Shown in pieces: positions 18,100 to 26,507 of a DNA stretch of 43,915 nucleotides (position 1 is its first letter; every line of letters begins with the position of its first letter). The notes under the pieces are model-generated. The model was given only the letters and a program-made list of their open reading frames with translations. It searched no databases and was not told the origin of the DNA. The position numbers were made by a program, and so were the translations under genes. This DNA is from Planktomarina sp. (lineage in GTDB: Bacteria; Pseudomonadota; Alphaproteobacteria; Rhodobacterales; Rhodobacteraceae), in assembly GCA_020630595.1 (NCBI GenBank), contig JAHDBC010000014.1, positions 1-43,915 on the forward strand, written 5' to 3'.

Positions 18100-19320
18100 A
18101 TGTCTTCTGCCCCTGCCCGCCGGTTTTTGAATCCGGCCACGCCGCCGACTTTGTTCACGCTTGTTTGTCTGGCCGCCATCGGTGCGCTGGCGATGAACAT
18201 GTTTTTGCCATCCCTTCCCAACATGGCGAAGTCTTTTGGCGTTGAATATGCGGTGATCCAACTTTCGGTCACACTGTTTCTGGCAATGAACGCCGTGATG
18301 CAGGTCTTCATTGGGCCCATGTCCGATCGGTTTGGCCGTCGCCCGATCGTTATCGCGTCGCTGGGATTGTTTTGCATTGCGACGCTTGGCACGTTGGTGG
18401 CCCCCACTGCAGAAACATTTCTGGCGTGCCGGATGGCACAGGCCGCGGTGGTGGCCGGGTTGGTTCTATCGCGGGCCGCCGTGCGCGATATGTATGACGC
18501 CAGCAAAGCGGCATCTGTGATCGGCTATGTGACAATGTGCATGGCGATTGTTCCAATGCTGGGGCCGATGCTGGGCGGTTGGCTGGAAACTCAATTTGGG
18601 TGGATCAGCAATTTCTGGGTCATGCTGGTCGTGGGACTGGCCGTGTTGATCCTTGCCATTTTCGACATGGGGGAAACCAACCAGAACCGCAGCGCAAGCA
18701 TGGCCGCCCAATTTCGAAGCTATCCTGAACTGTTCCGGGCGCGCCGGTTTTGGGCCTATTGCATCAGCGCGGGCAGCACCGTTGGTGCCTATTTCGCGTA
18801 CCTTGGCGGGGCCGCGTTCATCGGCACGTCGGTCTTTGATCTGTCACCTGCCGTGCTGGGAATTTATTTTGGTGCACCGGCTGTTGGGTATGCCGTCGGC
18901 AACGGGCTGTCTGGTCTTTTGTCCGAACGGTTTGGCATCAACCGGATGATCACAATGGGGGCGATCCTGTCTTGCGGGGGCATGCTTATGGCGTTCGCTT
19001 TGTTTCAAATGCCCAACCCCATTCCGCTTTCATTCTTTGGGCCGGTTGTTCTTGTTGGTCTCGGCAATGGAATGACCCTGCCCAATGCGACGGCCGGCAT
19101 GATGTCTGTGCGGCCCCATCTGGCGGGATCAGCGTCGGGCATTGGCGGCACGATCATGACGGGCGGTGGGGCAATCCTTGCGGCAGTGACCGGCGCTGTT
19201 CTTGTGCCCGGCATGGGGGCCGAACCATTGATCCTGATCATGCTGGCGTCCAGCAGCCTGCCTTTTGCCTGCATGTGGTACATCACCAGACGCGAAGCGC
19301 GGCTTCACGCGGCTGATTGA
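18100..19320 (+). CDS. Bcr/CflA-type MFS drug efflux transporter
   Basis: A 406-residue polytopic protein with about 12 membrane segments. The early FLPSLPNMAKSFGVE stretch and the MFS loop motif GPMSDRFGRRP (about 68-78) identify the Bcr/CflA group of proton-driven efflux pumps. Motif C-like sequence near 145-160 (MLGPMLGGWL) is characteristic of antiporters. Known members export bicyclomycin, chloramphenicol, sulfonamides or cysteine, but the substrate here cannot be predicted. The ATG at 18100 is chosen from alignment of the first membrane helix; its ribosome binding site is weak. The stop overlaps the end of the convergent EamA gene by 16 bases. Confidence 0.88.
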   Translation: MSSAPARRFLNPATPPTLFTLVCLAAIGALAMNMFLPSLPNMAKSFGVEYAVIQLSVTLFLAMNAVMQVFIGPMSDRFGRRPIVIASLGLFCIATLGTLVAPTAETFLACRMAQAAVVAGLVLSRAAVRDMYDASKAASVIGYVTMCMAIVPMLGPMLGGWLETQFGWISNFWVMLVVGLAVLILAIFDMGETNQNRSASMAAQFRSYPELFRARRFWAYCISAGSTVGAYFAYLGGAAFIGTSVFDLSPAVLGIYFGAPAVGYAVGNGLSGLLSERFGINRMITMGAILSCGGMLMAFALFQMPNPIPLSFFGPVVLVGLGNGMTLPNATAGMMSVRPHLAGSASGIGGTIMTGGGAILAAVTGAVLVPGMGAEPLILIMLASSSLPFACMWYITRREARLHAAD

Positions 19321-20183
19321 CGTTTCAACTGCGCTTCGCGGAACGTGATGTAGATAACGGCGGCGACAATTGTGAATCCGCCCAACAATACGAAGACATC
19401 AACGGCTTCGCCAAACAAAAGCGCGCCAACCAAAACCGACCAGATCAGCTGCAAAAAAGTGACGGGCTGTGTGACCGTAATGGGCGCGTGTTTGAAGGCA
19501 TAGGTCATCGAAAAATGCCCCGCGGTCGCCGCAGCCGCGACCCAGAACAGCCAACCGATTTCGATCAACGTGGGCTGCACCCAATCAACCATCGCAAGTG
19601 GGAACAACCCGATTGTCACCGTTACAGACAACATCCCCACAATCATGGCCGGGCTGTGCACGTGTGTTAGCTGTTTGACAGCCACATACGACAGCCCGAA
19701 ACACACCGATGTTCCCAACATGGCAAGATGGGCCAGTTCCACTTCACGCAGACCGGGGCGCAAAATGATCAGCACCCCGATCACGGCCACCCCAATGGCA
19801 ATGGCCCGCCGCAGCGCCAAACGTTCGCCCAACAAGATAACGGCCGCCACTGTCACAAAAACCGGTGTCATGTAGCCCATGGCGGCGACTTCTGCGACTG
19901 ACAGGCGCGCCATTGCGAAAAACCAAAGCGTGACGGCAATGGTGTGGATCACCCCCCGCCCCGCAAACAGGCGCAGGGCTTTGCGGTCCATGCCTTCACG
20001 CCACATCGCAGGCAGGACCGGCACCACAAAGATCAGCCCCAGCGCATAACGCAAAAACGCAGATTCAGCGGCAGGCAAGCGGGTTCCTACAAATTTTACG
20101 CCAATGTAGACACCAACAAAACACAGACCCGATGCCACCATCCAAAGCATGCCGCGCAGGTGTGAATTTGAACCGGTTGTCAT
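19305..20183 (-). CDS. DMT superfamily (EamA) transporter
   Basis: A 292-residue protein with ten hydrophobic segments arranged as two EamA repeats; RYALGLIFVVPVL near the start and FLQLIWSVLVGALLFGE near the end are typical. Family members move metabolites such as amino acids, riboflavin or nucleotides across the inner membrane, and the substrate here is unknown. The ATG at 20183 places MTTGSNSHLRGMLWMV before the first helix; a longer frame to 20297 would run into the sulfatase gene and has no homology. It begins 43 bases after the sulfatase stop on the same strand and could be the last gene of that operon. Confidence 0.85.
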   Translation of the reverse strand: MTTGSNSHLRGMLWMVASGLCFVGVYIGVKFVGTRLPAAESAFLRYALGLIFVVPVLPAMWREGMDRKALRLFAGRGVIHTIAVTLWFFAMARLSVAEVAAMGYMTPVFVTVAAVILLGERLALRRAIAIGVAVIGVLIILRPGLREVELAHLAMLGTSVCFGLSYVAVKQLTHVHSPAMIVGMLSVTVTIGLFPLAMVDWVQPTLIEIGWLFWVAAAATAGHFSMTYAFKHAPITVTQPVTFLQLIWSVLVGALLFGEAVDVFVLLGGFTIVAAVIYITFREAQLKRQSAA

Positions 20184-20226
20184 ACGCGATGTCGTTTCAT
20201 GCGCCCACAGCCAACACAAGGGCAGA

Positions 20227-22347
20227 TCACGGCGAAAGCACCGCCGCCTCCACATCTTCGAGTGCGGCAGACACAAAAACCGCACGTTCCGTTCCAACGG
20301 TCATGATCACGTCCGCGCCATCCTGGGAAAAAGTCACTTTCCCCAAGACCGACCAGTCAGACACATCGATATGGCCCGCCACGAAACCAATGATCCGTTG
20401 TGGGAGCCCGGTGCGTTTGAAAATCAGCGTCTGGGCCCGTTGGTCCAACGTCATTTCGTTGATGCCACCTGTGATTTCGATGGTGTTTTCCCCCGGACCC
20501 GTCCGAATGATGCTTTGCCCCGTTCCGGTGACAAAATGGTCGATCCCATCCCCACCCGTCATGAAAGAAACACCGGGACCGCCGTCCAGTCGATTGTTTC
20601 CGTGTCTGGCCTGAAAGACATTCGACCCGGTTCCACCAATCATTTCGTCATCATTGTCACTGCCTTGCACATGAATGGACCCCGGCCCCCCTTTAATGCG
20701 CAGGGGATCGTGGCTTGCGTAGATGTGATTGTGCCCACGTCCTGCATCAAACCGAAAGGTGAAACGCGCATGTCCGGCGTTCAGAAAGACGCGGTTGTCG
20801 CGGTCGTTGCCCCGGACCGAAAAATCGGTCAGCCCACCGTTGATATCTGATGCAAAATAGACCTCGTTCGCGCCGGCGGGGATCTCCATTTCACAGCTTT
20901 TGCTTTGCGGCGTGACGTAAACGGTGCGGTAGCCGGGCGTATCCACCGTATCAGCAACCGTTTCAACAGACACTGCCCCCCGTGTGCCCAACTGCCCCGC
21001 GCCAGTCCCAAGCGTATGCGCAGCATAGGGGCCTGCAGCCATCGTGTGCCCAGTGGGCATCTGCCCCCCATGATCGGCAACTACTGCAATCAGGGCCCGG
21101 TAACACGCGGCGTAATCGGGGTGCGCCGCACCCAAGTTGGTGTTCAGCCATGGGTCGTTTTCCACGTCGTGAAATTCAGTCGACCCATCCTGATAAACAC
21201 TGATCCGGTAATTCCCGACCCGCGCAGATACGTTCCCATACCAGAACGTCGGCACTGCACGATCCGGGTCGCGCCCACCATGCACCAATCCGCGCAACGA
21301 TCGCCCCGGCGAATTGCAAAGCGGCCGGCAGCCGGCATAGTCCAGCAATGTTGCACCCATATCGATCAGCCCAACCGGATCGTCGACCTGACCGGGCGTT
21401 GCGTCCGGATCATGGATGATCAGGGGCACGCGCGTCGCTTCTTCGTACAACGTACATTTGCGGAAGCGCCCCTTGTCACCCAGATGATAGCCGTGATCCG
21501 AAAAAATCATGACGACCGTGTCTTTGGCATGGGGGCTGGCTTGCAACGCATCCCATACTGCGCCGATATGGGTGTCCACATGGCTGATGCACGAATAATA
21601 ATTCCGCAGCGTTTTCTGCCAATAACTGGTGTCGGACGGGTCGATGTTTTCTTTCAGATACTTCTGCGCATAGGGCGACAGATCAAAGCCCTGCATCCAT
21701 GCCTTTGGTTGTTCGAATGCCGCTTCGTCGTACATTTCCTTGAACCGGACCGGTGTCTGGAACGGCAGGTGGGGATGGTGAAACCCGACTTCGCGATAAA
21801 ATGGGTCAGGTGCTGTGTATTTGTCCAAGAACCGTATGGCATGCCGCGACGACCGGCTGTCATAATATTGCAGATCATCGGCAAGATCGGTCGTCCCTGA
21901 CCCACTGGTTTTCCCGCCAAACCGCTTGCTGGGGGCACCCCTTCTGGGCCCAAAGAAAACGGCGACGCCCGGGTGCGAATACAGCGGATTGTGATGTTCG
22001 GGGGCCAGCGGTTTGTACCCGTGATGCACCTTTCCAGCTGTCGAACAATAATACCCCGCGCGTTTGATCCGGTGCTGCCACATTTGTTCCGGGCGCAAAA
22101 CATCGAAAATATTGATGTAGTTGTCAAAGATACCAGTCTGAAACGGGGACAGGCCCGACATCGCCGATGCCCGCGACGGCCCGCAAACCGGGGCCTGACA
22201 ATAAGCAGATCGGAACAGTGTGCTGCGTTCGATGATCCGGTCCAGATTAGGGGTTTGAAGGCGCACACCCAACGCATCCCGATAGCGCCAGAAGGCAAAC
22301 ATGTCGTCGACAGAAATCAACAGGATGTTCTTGCGCTTTTCCATCAC
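20227..22347 (-). CDS. Sulfatase-family hydrolase with C-terminal RTX-like tail
   Basis: A 706-residue protein. The N-terminal 400 residues are a formylglycine-dependent sulfatase or phosphonate hydrolase: ISVDDM gives the metal aspartates (D14, D15). CGPSR at 55-59 is the CxPSR motif whose cysteine becomes formylglycine. GKVHHG and FSDHGYHLGDKGR supply the remaining ligands. From about 553 to 627 it has degenerate glycine/aspartate repeats of the RTX calcium-binding type (GGTGSNVFQ, GGDGIDHFV), then a hydrophobic C-terminus as in type I secretion substrates. No signal peptide is present. Tandem GTG (22347) and ATG (22344) are both possible starts, two bases after the upstream stop. A formylglycine-generating enzyme is not encoded in the window. 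Confidence 0.85.
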   Translation of the reverse strand: MMEKRKNILLISVDDMFAFWRYRDALGVRLQTPNLDRIIERSTLFRSAYCQAPVCGPSRASAMSGLSPFQTGIFDNYINIFDVLRPEQMWQHRIKRAGYYCSTAGKVHHGYKPLAPEHHNPLYSHPGVAVFFGPRRGAPSKRFGGKTSGSGTTDLADDLQYYDSRSSRHAIRFLDKYTAPDPFYREVGFHHPHLPFQTPVRFKEMYDEAAFEQPKAWMQGFDLSPYAQKYLKENIDPSDTSYWQKTLRNYYSCISHVDTHIGAVWDALQASPHAKDTVVMIFSDHGYHLGDKGRFRKCTLYEEATRVPLIIHDPDATPGQVDDPVGLIDMGATLLDYAGCRPLCNSPGRSLRGLVHGGRDPDRAVPTFWYGNVSARVGNYRISVYQDGSTEFHDVENDPWLNTNLGAAHPDYAACYRALIAVVADHGGQMPTGHTMAAGPYAAHTLGTGAGQLGTRGAVSVETVADTVDTPGYRTVYVTPQSKSCEMEIPAGANEVYFASDINGGLTDFSVRGNDRDNRVFLNAGHARFTFRFDAGRGHNHIYASHDPLRIKGGPGSIHVQGSDNDDEMIGGTGSNVFQARHGNNRLDGGPGVSFMTGGDGIDHFVTGTGQSIIRTGPGENTIEITGGINEMTLDQRAQTLIFKRTGLPQRIIGFVAGHIDVSDWSVLGKVTFSQDGADVIMTVGTERAVFVSAALEDVEAAVLSP

Positions 22348-22348
22348 A

Positions 22349-24538
22349 TCAGTTCCGCGTCACGCGGGCACAGCCCGCAAGGGCAAACCGATGCAGCGTG
22401 ATGTCTGAATTCCATGGGCATGTCATCGACCAGTCGTCACGCAAACTGCCCAGATTGGCGGCAAAGCCCGTGCCTTTTTTGGCCTTGCGTCCCCATGCAT
22501 AGGACAGCGTCATATCCGTGTCAGATGGCGCTTCGGACAATGAAATCGTTGCCGTTCGCCCGGCCACGGTCACCCCTGTGATCCGCGTCTTGCTGCCCAG
22601 CAGCGCAAAGCCATGCCGCTTGGGGTCTTCCAGCACCAGATCTGACATTGCAGAAAATTGGGCCGTGATGGTGTCGCCCTTGAGCTTTGCAAACTGAAGC
22701 GATGGGCAATGCCACGGCTGGCCCCTTTGAACCGCCTGCAGGGCCAGCACTTCGAGTGTGTCGATGATCGCGTGCGCATCGGGTGTGTGGGTGGCAGGCA
22801 TGTCAGCCATCATGGGATAGGGATAGGTTGGTGTGGCCACCACGAACCCTGCCAACGGATTTTCGATTTCGAGCCGACCTTCGGCAAGGATCACGGGGCT
22901 GCGCCCGTCCGTTTGGCTGCCACAGGATTGGCTGACCACCAGCGCAGGGTCTGACCCTTGCCCAGTAATGGCCGTGATCCGCTTTTGAACATCCCGCCCG
23001 ACGGCCGCATAATGGGCGTGGGCCTCATCTTCGGAGGTGTCAGGTGCACCCGTCAAAAGCCGAAGGTTCACCCTGTCGACAAAAAGCGATTTCCCCCACT
23101 GCTGACATCCATCCACAGCTTGCGTGATGTCATCTTCCAGTTTGGTCAATGCGGGGGCATCCGCCATGAAATCTGCAGCAACCGCGCCGGGTTGATTGGC
23201 TGAAATCGCAACCATCCACGGAAGTTCCGCCTGAATCTGATCTTTGATCGCAAGATCGATTTCCGCGACAGATGACGCTGACATACGGGGCACATGGCGC
23301 GACAGATCTGGCCCCAAAACATGCCATGGATAGGCTTTCAAAAAGCTGCGCTCTACCCCGACACCATGGCCTAAACCAACCACACCCAGCACGATTTCCC
23401 CGGTTTGGGACAGCGTGTGCCCGTGCCGTTCTTCATAACCAATCGTGCGGCCATCCCAACGGTCCGACATATACCGCAGGTGCCCTGCGCCACTGCGCTG
23501 GATCATCCACGCATTGCCGGGCTCTTTGGGTCGAACCGGCTGCAGCCCTGCAGCGACAGTGGCTGGCGTGGCAATGGTGGCAACTGGATCACGCGCCGCG
23601 ACCGCCCCGATAGACGCGGGCGCGGGGTCCCCACTTTCCTTTGTGGGGGCGGCTGCCGCTTCTGCGCGGCGGCGGCGGCGGAATGCGGCACGAAATCTGT
23701 TTGACCGTTCCGCCTGCCCCTTGGCATCCAGATAGGCTTCGATATTTTTGCGATACAGATACAGGCTTTTGCGCCCTTCGATCATTTCGCGAAATGCAGC
23801 CTGCGTCAGCGTGCCTTCGATCGCGCCTTCCATAACGGGTTTAAGCTGTTCCATCCGACGCAACAGCAACGCCGATTTATGGCCCAGCCCAATGCCCTTC
23901 AAAAGCATCAAACCCTTTTGCGGCAGGCGTTCGATATGCTGCCTGTCTTCGGCCAGCATGGGATCATAGATCACAAAGGTTGCCCCACCGTGATCCAAAT
24001 GCTGTGCTGCATCCGACCGTGGCAAGGTCCAATCCTGTACGCGCCCTTTTTGGAATCGATTTTCCCATGGCGTCAGATCTTCGGACAGTGTGGTCTGCGG
24101 GCTGAACGCCACAACGGTTGAACCGGGGGCCAGATCAGAAAACGCCAACGCGCCAAATCCCCCCATGGACGTGCCTGCCCACGCCACACGATCAAACCGC
24201 GCAAACAGGCCCTGATCGCGCAATCCTTCCATAAAGGTGATCAGATGCTGGTCGCGAAACCATGTGGGCCCTTGGGCAAAGACGCTTAGATGGCTCCACC
24301 CTTTGTCGCGGCAGAACTTGCCGGCCCATGGTTCGCGGTCCAGATGACGCCCACCTGCTTCGGCCAGATTGTCAAAGGTCACAACCAACTGGGGCGATCC
24401 ACGATCCACGAACAAGACCGAATGCATGCCCAGATTGTGCAGAAACCCTTTGCACGGGCCTGCGGGGAAAATTTCGTGGTACCAACTGGGCAGGGCTGCC
24501 GCGTCTGGGGATGTGTCGTCTTCTTCCATGATGTTCAC
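22349..24538 (-). CDS. Large hydrolase-like protein: N-terminal alpha/beta-hydrolase domain plus second domain
   Basis: A 729-residue protein. Residues about 15-235 look like an alpha/beta hydrolase, with the nucleophile elbow GTSMGG (S124), an acid candidate in VIYDP (D192) and the histidine in GLGHKS (H220). A basic and proline/alanine-rich linker (about 275-340) leads to a second domain of about 390 residues. This contains VVSQSCGSQTDGRSPV and ATHTPDAH and ends with a beta-sandwich-like segment, faintly recalling SGNH-type carbohydrate esterases. That second assignment is weak. The GTG at 24538 overlaps the preceding TGA (GTGA), indicating translational coupling; an ATG at 24529 is an alternative. 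No signal peptide is seen. Substrates are unknown, but neighbours suggest a glycan. Confidence 0.6.
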   Translation of the reverse strand: MNIMEEDDTSPDAAALPSWYHEIFPAGPCKGFLHNLGMHSVLFVDRGSPQLVVTFDNLAEAGGRHLDREPWAGKFCRDKGWSHLSVFAQGPTWFRDQHLITFMEGLRDQGLFARFDRVAWAGTSMGGFGALAFSDLAPGSTVVAFSPQTTLSEDLTPWENRFQKGRVQDWTLPRSDAAQHLDHGGATFVIYDPMLAEDRQHIERLPQKGLMLLKGIGLGHKSALLLRRMEQLKPVMEGAIEGTLTQAAFREMIEGRKSLYLYRKNIEAYLDAKGQAERSNRFRAAFRRRRRAEAAAAPTKESGDPAPASIGAVAARDPVATIATPATVAAGLQPVRPKEPGNAWMIQRSGAGHLRYMSDRWDGRTIGYEERHGHTLSQTGEIVLGVVGLGHGVGVERSFLKAYPWHVLGPDLSRHVPRMSASSVAEIDLAIKDQIQAELPWMVAISANQPGAVAADFMADAPALTKLEDDITQAVDGCQQWGKSLFVDRVNLRLLTGAPDTSEDEAHAHYAAVGRDVQKRITAITGQGSDPALVVSQSCGSQTDGRSPVILAEGRLEIENPLAGFVVATPTYPYPMMADMPATHTPDAHAIIDTLEVLALQAVQRGQPWHCPSLQFAKLKGDTITAQFSAMSDLVLEDPKRHGFALLGSKTRITGVTVAGRTATISLSEAPSDTDMTLSYAWGRKAKKGTGFAANLGSLRDDWSMTCPWNSDITLHRFALAGCARVTRN

Positions 24539-26103
24539 CGTTTGTGGACCACAACGGCAAGATCACGGTTTGCTTTCACAAACTCTGCCTGCACCGCAAA
24601 GCAGCCTGAAATATCTGTACGGATGCCATTGAACGCTGATGCGATCATGGGGTCCGTGTGTTCGAAAATTCCCGTGCGAATATAGGATTGAAACAAGTCT
24701 GATGTTTTTACGGACTCGTCCAATTCGATATGATCGGGTTGGGATCGCAACCCTTCGATGACATAAATCCCCCCGCTTTTCAGACGTGGGAAAAGTGTCT
24801 GAAACGCGCCCTGTTGGTGGTGCGATGCATGGCTGGCATCATCGATGATGATATCAAACGGTGCGTCCTGCGCGACAGCGTCCGCCAACGCTGTCCCATT
24901 TTCCAAATCCAATTGATGAAATCTGAAACGGGGATGCTGGAACCAGCTGAAATCTGAAACATCGACCCCATGCACGGTGCCATCGACGAAATATTCAAGC
25001 CACATCCGCACAGAGGGCAAATCGGTCGTCACCCGGTCCGCAGCCCCGCCGATTTCTGGACCGCCGTCCTGCAATCCAAGTTCCAAAAGCCGAACAGGCG
25101 CGTCGCGCATCCCCATGAACAGCATGTGATACAATTCAGCCAAACGGTTCTGGGTCGATCCTTTGGCAGACCCAAACCGGTCGGCCAGATCAGAAAGGTT
25201 CAATTGCCCCCGCCCCTGCCGCGCGGCAGGGGATATCGGCAAAAGGTCGCGGGTGTGGATGATCGGATCAGCATCAGGGTCAAAGGTCTTTCCTTCCACG
25301 ATGGGGGCCTGTGCAGGGTCAATCTTATGTTTCGCCAAAAGACGCCCCAAAAGACTGTGGTACGGCGGCACACCTGTTTCTGAATCGGCCAACCGGGTTT
25401 TCAGACGTCGCCCATGCAGATGGATCGCCAATGTCTGATCCGTTATGCGGTCCTTGAAATCAACGCCCCGCTTCAACAGCTGGGCGCGATCACGAAATGA
25501 CACTGGCTGGAAACGATCCAACGAAAGGGCGTGCCGATCATCGCCCGTTTCCGTCAGGAAATGCGTGATTGCATGGGGCCCCCAAACGCCGCGGGGCTGT
25601 TCGACAACATCGACGGGTGCCCCGGATGCCTGTTTCGTTTTCAGTTCTTTGCGATACGCATCACCATAAAAGGTGGGAATGGCAAAAGGATCAGACGTAA
25701 AATCAACAAGGGCAGACAACGCCGCGCAATCCTTTGGCAGGGCCAGAATTGATCCGCTGATGTGTTCGCGGGATCCCCAGCCAAAAAAGTGGCCATCCGT
25801 TGGGTCAAAGGGCCGGTGACAATAAACGTCCAGATCGGACCAGATCATGCCGTCGTTTTGTTGCAGCATCATATATCGAAACCGATCCACATGCGGCTGT
25901 GATCCGATCTGCAAATCATCGCCCAGTGGCAGCACATCCGCAGCATCGGACACCGCAATGCCATCGGGCAGATTTTCAACATCATCATAGCTGAAAAGCA
26001 CAACACTGTGGCCCGCATCGCGATAGGACACGAGCGACAGCTGTTCGAAATAGCTGAGCGGCCCCCCCATCCAAAGGGAGCCAATCGACGGGCGCTGCGC
26101 CAT
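24535..26103 (-). CDS. Glycosyltransferase-methyltransferase fusion
   Basis: A 522-residue two-domain protein. Residues 1-255 resemble sugar-binding-region DXD glycosyltransferases (GT32-like): SLWMGGPLSYFEQLSLVSY at the start, and the DLD metal/nucleotide-sugar motif at 90-92 in MIWSDLDVYC. Residues about 310-510 form a class I SAM methyltransferase, with LLELGLQDGG (339-348), GVDVSDF (379-385), the histidine-rich IIDDASHASHHQ (419-430) and KSGGIYVIEG, similar to metal-dependent sugar methyltransferases such as MycE. A combined sugar transfer and O-methylation role is inference. It is the first gene of a three-gene leftward operon, with an AAAGGG box upstream of its ATG. Confidence 0.75.
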   Translation of the reverse strand: MAQRPSIGSLWMGGPLSYFEQLSLVSYRDAGHSVVLFSYDDVENLPDGIAVSDAADVLPLGDDLQIGSQPHVDRFRYMMLQQNDGMIWSDLDVYCHRPFDPTDGHFFGWGSREHISGSILALPKDCAALSALVDFTSDPFAIPTFYGDAYRKELKTKQASGAPVDVVEQPRGVWGPHAITHFLTETGDDRHALSLDRFQPVSFRDRAQLLKRGVDFKDRITDQTLAIHLHGRRLKTRLADSETGVPPYHSLLGRLLAKHKIDPAQAPIVEGKTFDPDADPIIHTRDLLPISPAARQGRGQLNLSDLADRFGSAKGSTQNRLAELYHMLFMGMRDAPVRLLELGLQDGGPEIGGAADRVTTDLPSVRMWLEYFVDGTVHGVDVSDFSWFQHPRFRFHQLDLENGTALADAVAQDAPFDIIIDDASHASHHQQGAFQTLFPRLKSGGIYVIEGLRSQPDHIELDESVKTSDLFQSYIRTGIFEHTDPMIASAFNGIRTDISGCFAVQAEFVKANRDLAVVVHKR

Positions 26104-26507
26104 TCAACTGACCCTTTACAGTTTTCTTATTATTGGCGCGAAATGCGCGCTGCTGACCGATAAGGACCACGAAAACCTTAATTTCGCAAGAATATTTAGG
26201 AACAGTCTGTGTCTGAATTCAGGACAATTGATCCAACTTTCTGTCACGCTGTTTTCGTGCAAAGCCCGCTATTTGCAACGATCGCAAGAATTCGTGCACA
26301 ATTTTTGATCACGTGCAGGGTTTCCCGTCAGACGGCTTGTGATCCTTTTGCAAACCCCGTCATCGCACCGTACCCAAGACCTGTTCCTAGTGCGTTGGAA
26401 CATTTTTTTCGCGCGGTGTCCTGTCTGGCCCTCCTCCCCGATACGCCGCAGGCACCGCGCGAAGCCCCCGACTTGCATGTGCGGGCTGCATATAGTCTGT
26501 TGGAACC
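26104..26507. promoter_or_regulatory. 404-base divergent intergenic region
   Basis: It separates the leftward glycosyltransferase-methyltransferase operon from the rightward ATP-grasp/Anbu cluster and must carry both promoters. It is visibly richer in A and T than the flanking genes (for example 26120-26135, 26170-26215 and 26400-26410). I find no credible small gene. A TATAGT hexamer at 26491-26496 could be a -10 box for the rightward cluster, but no well-spaced -35 box accompanies it. Confidence 0.5.

Noticed and set aside
20905-21900. 331-codon open frame opposite the sulfatase gene
   Set aside because: Antisense to the catalytic part of the sulfatase, with no recognisable domain and Arg/His/Cys-rich composition.
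26295-26317. TGCAC...GTGCA inverted repeat in the divergent region
   Set aside because: Five-base arms with a 13-base spacer are expected by chance in 400 bases and match no operator I know.
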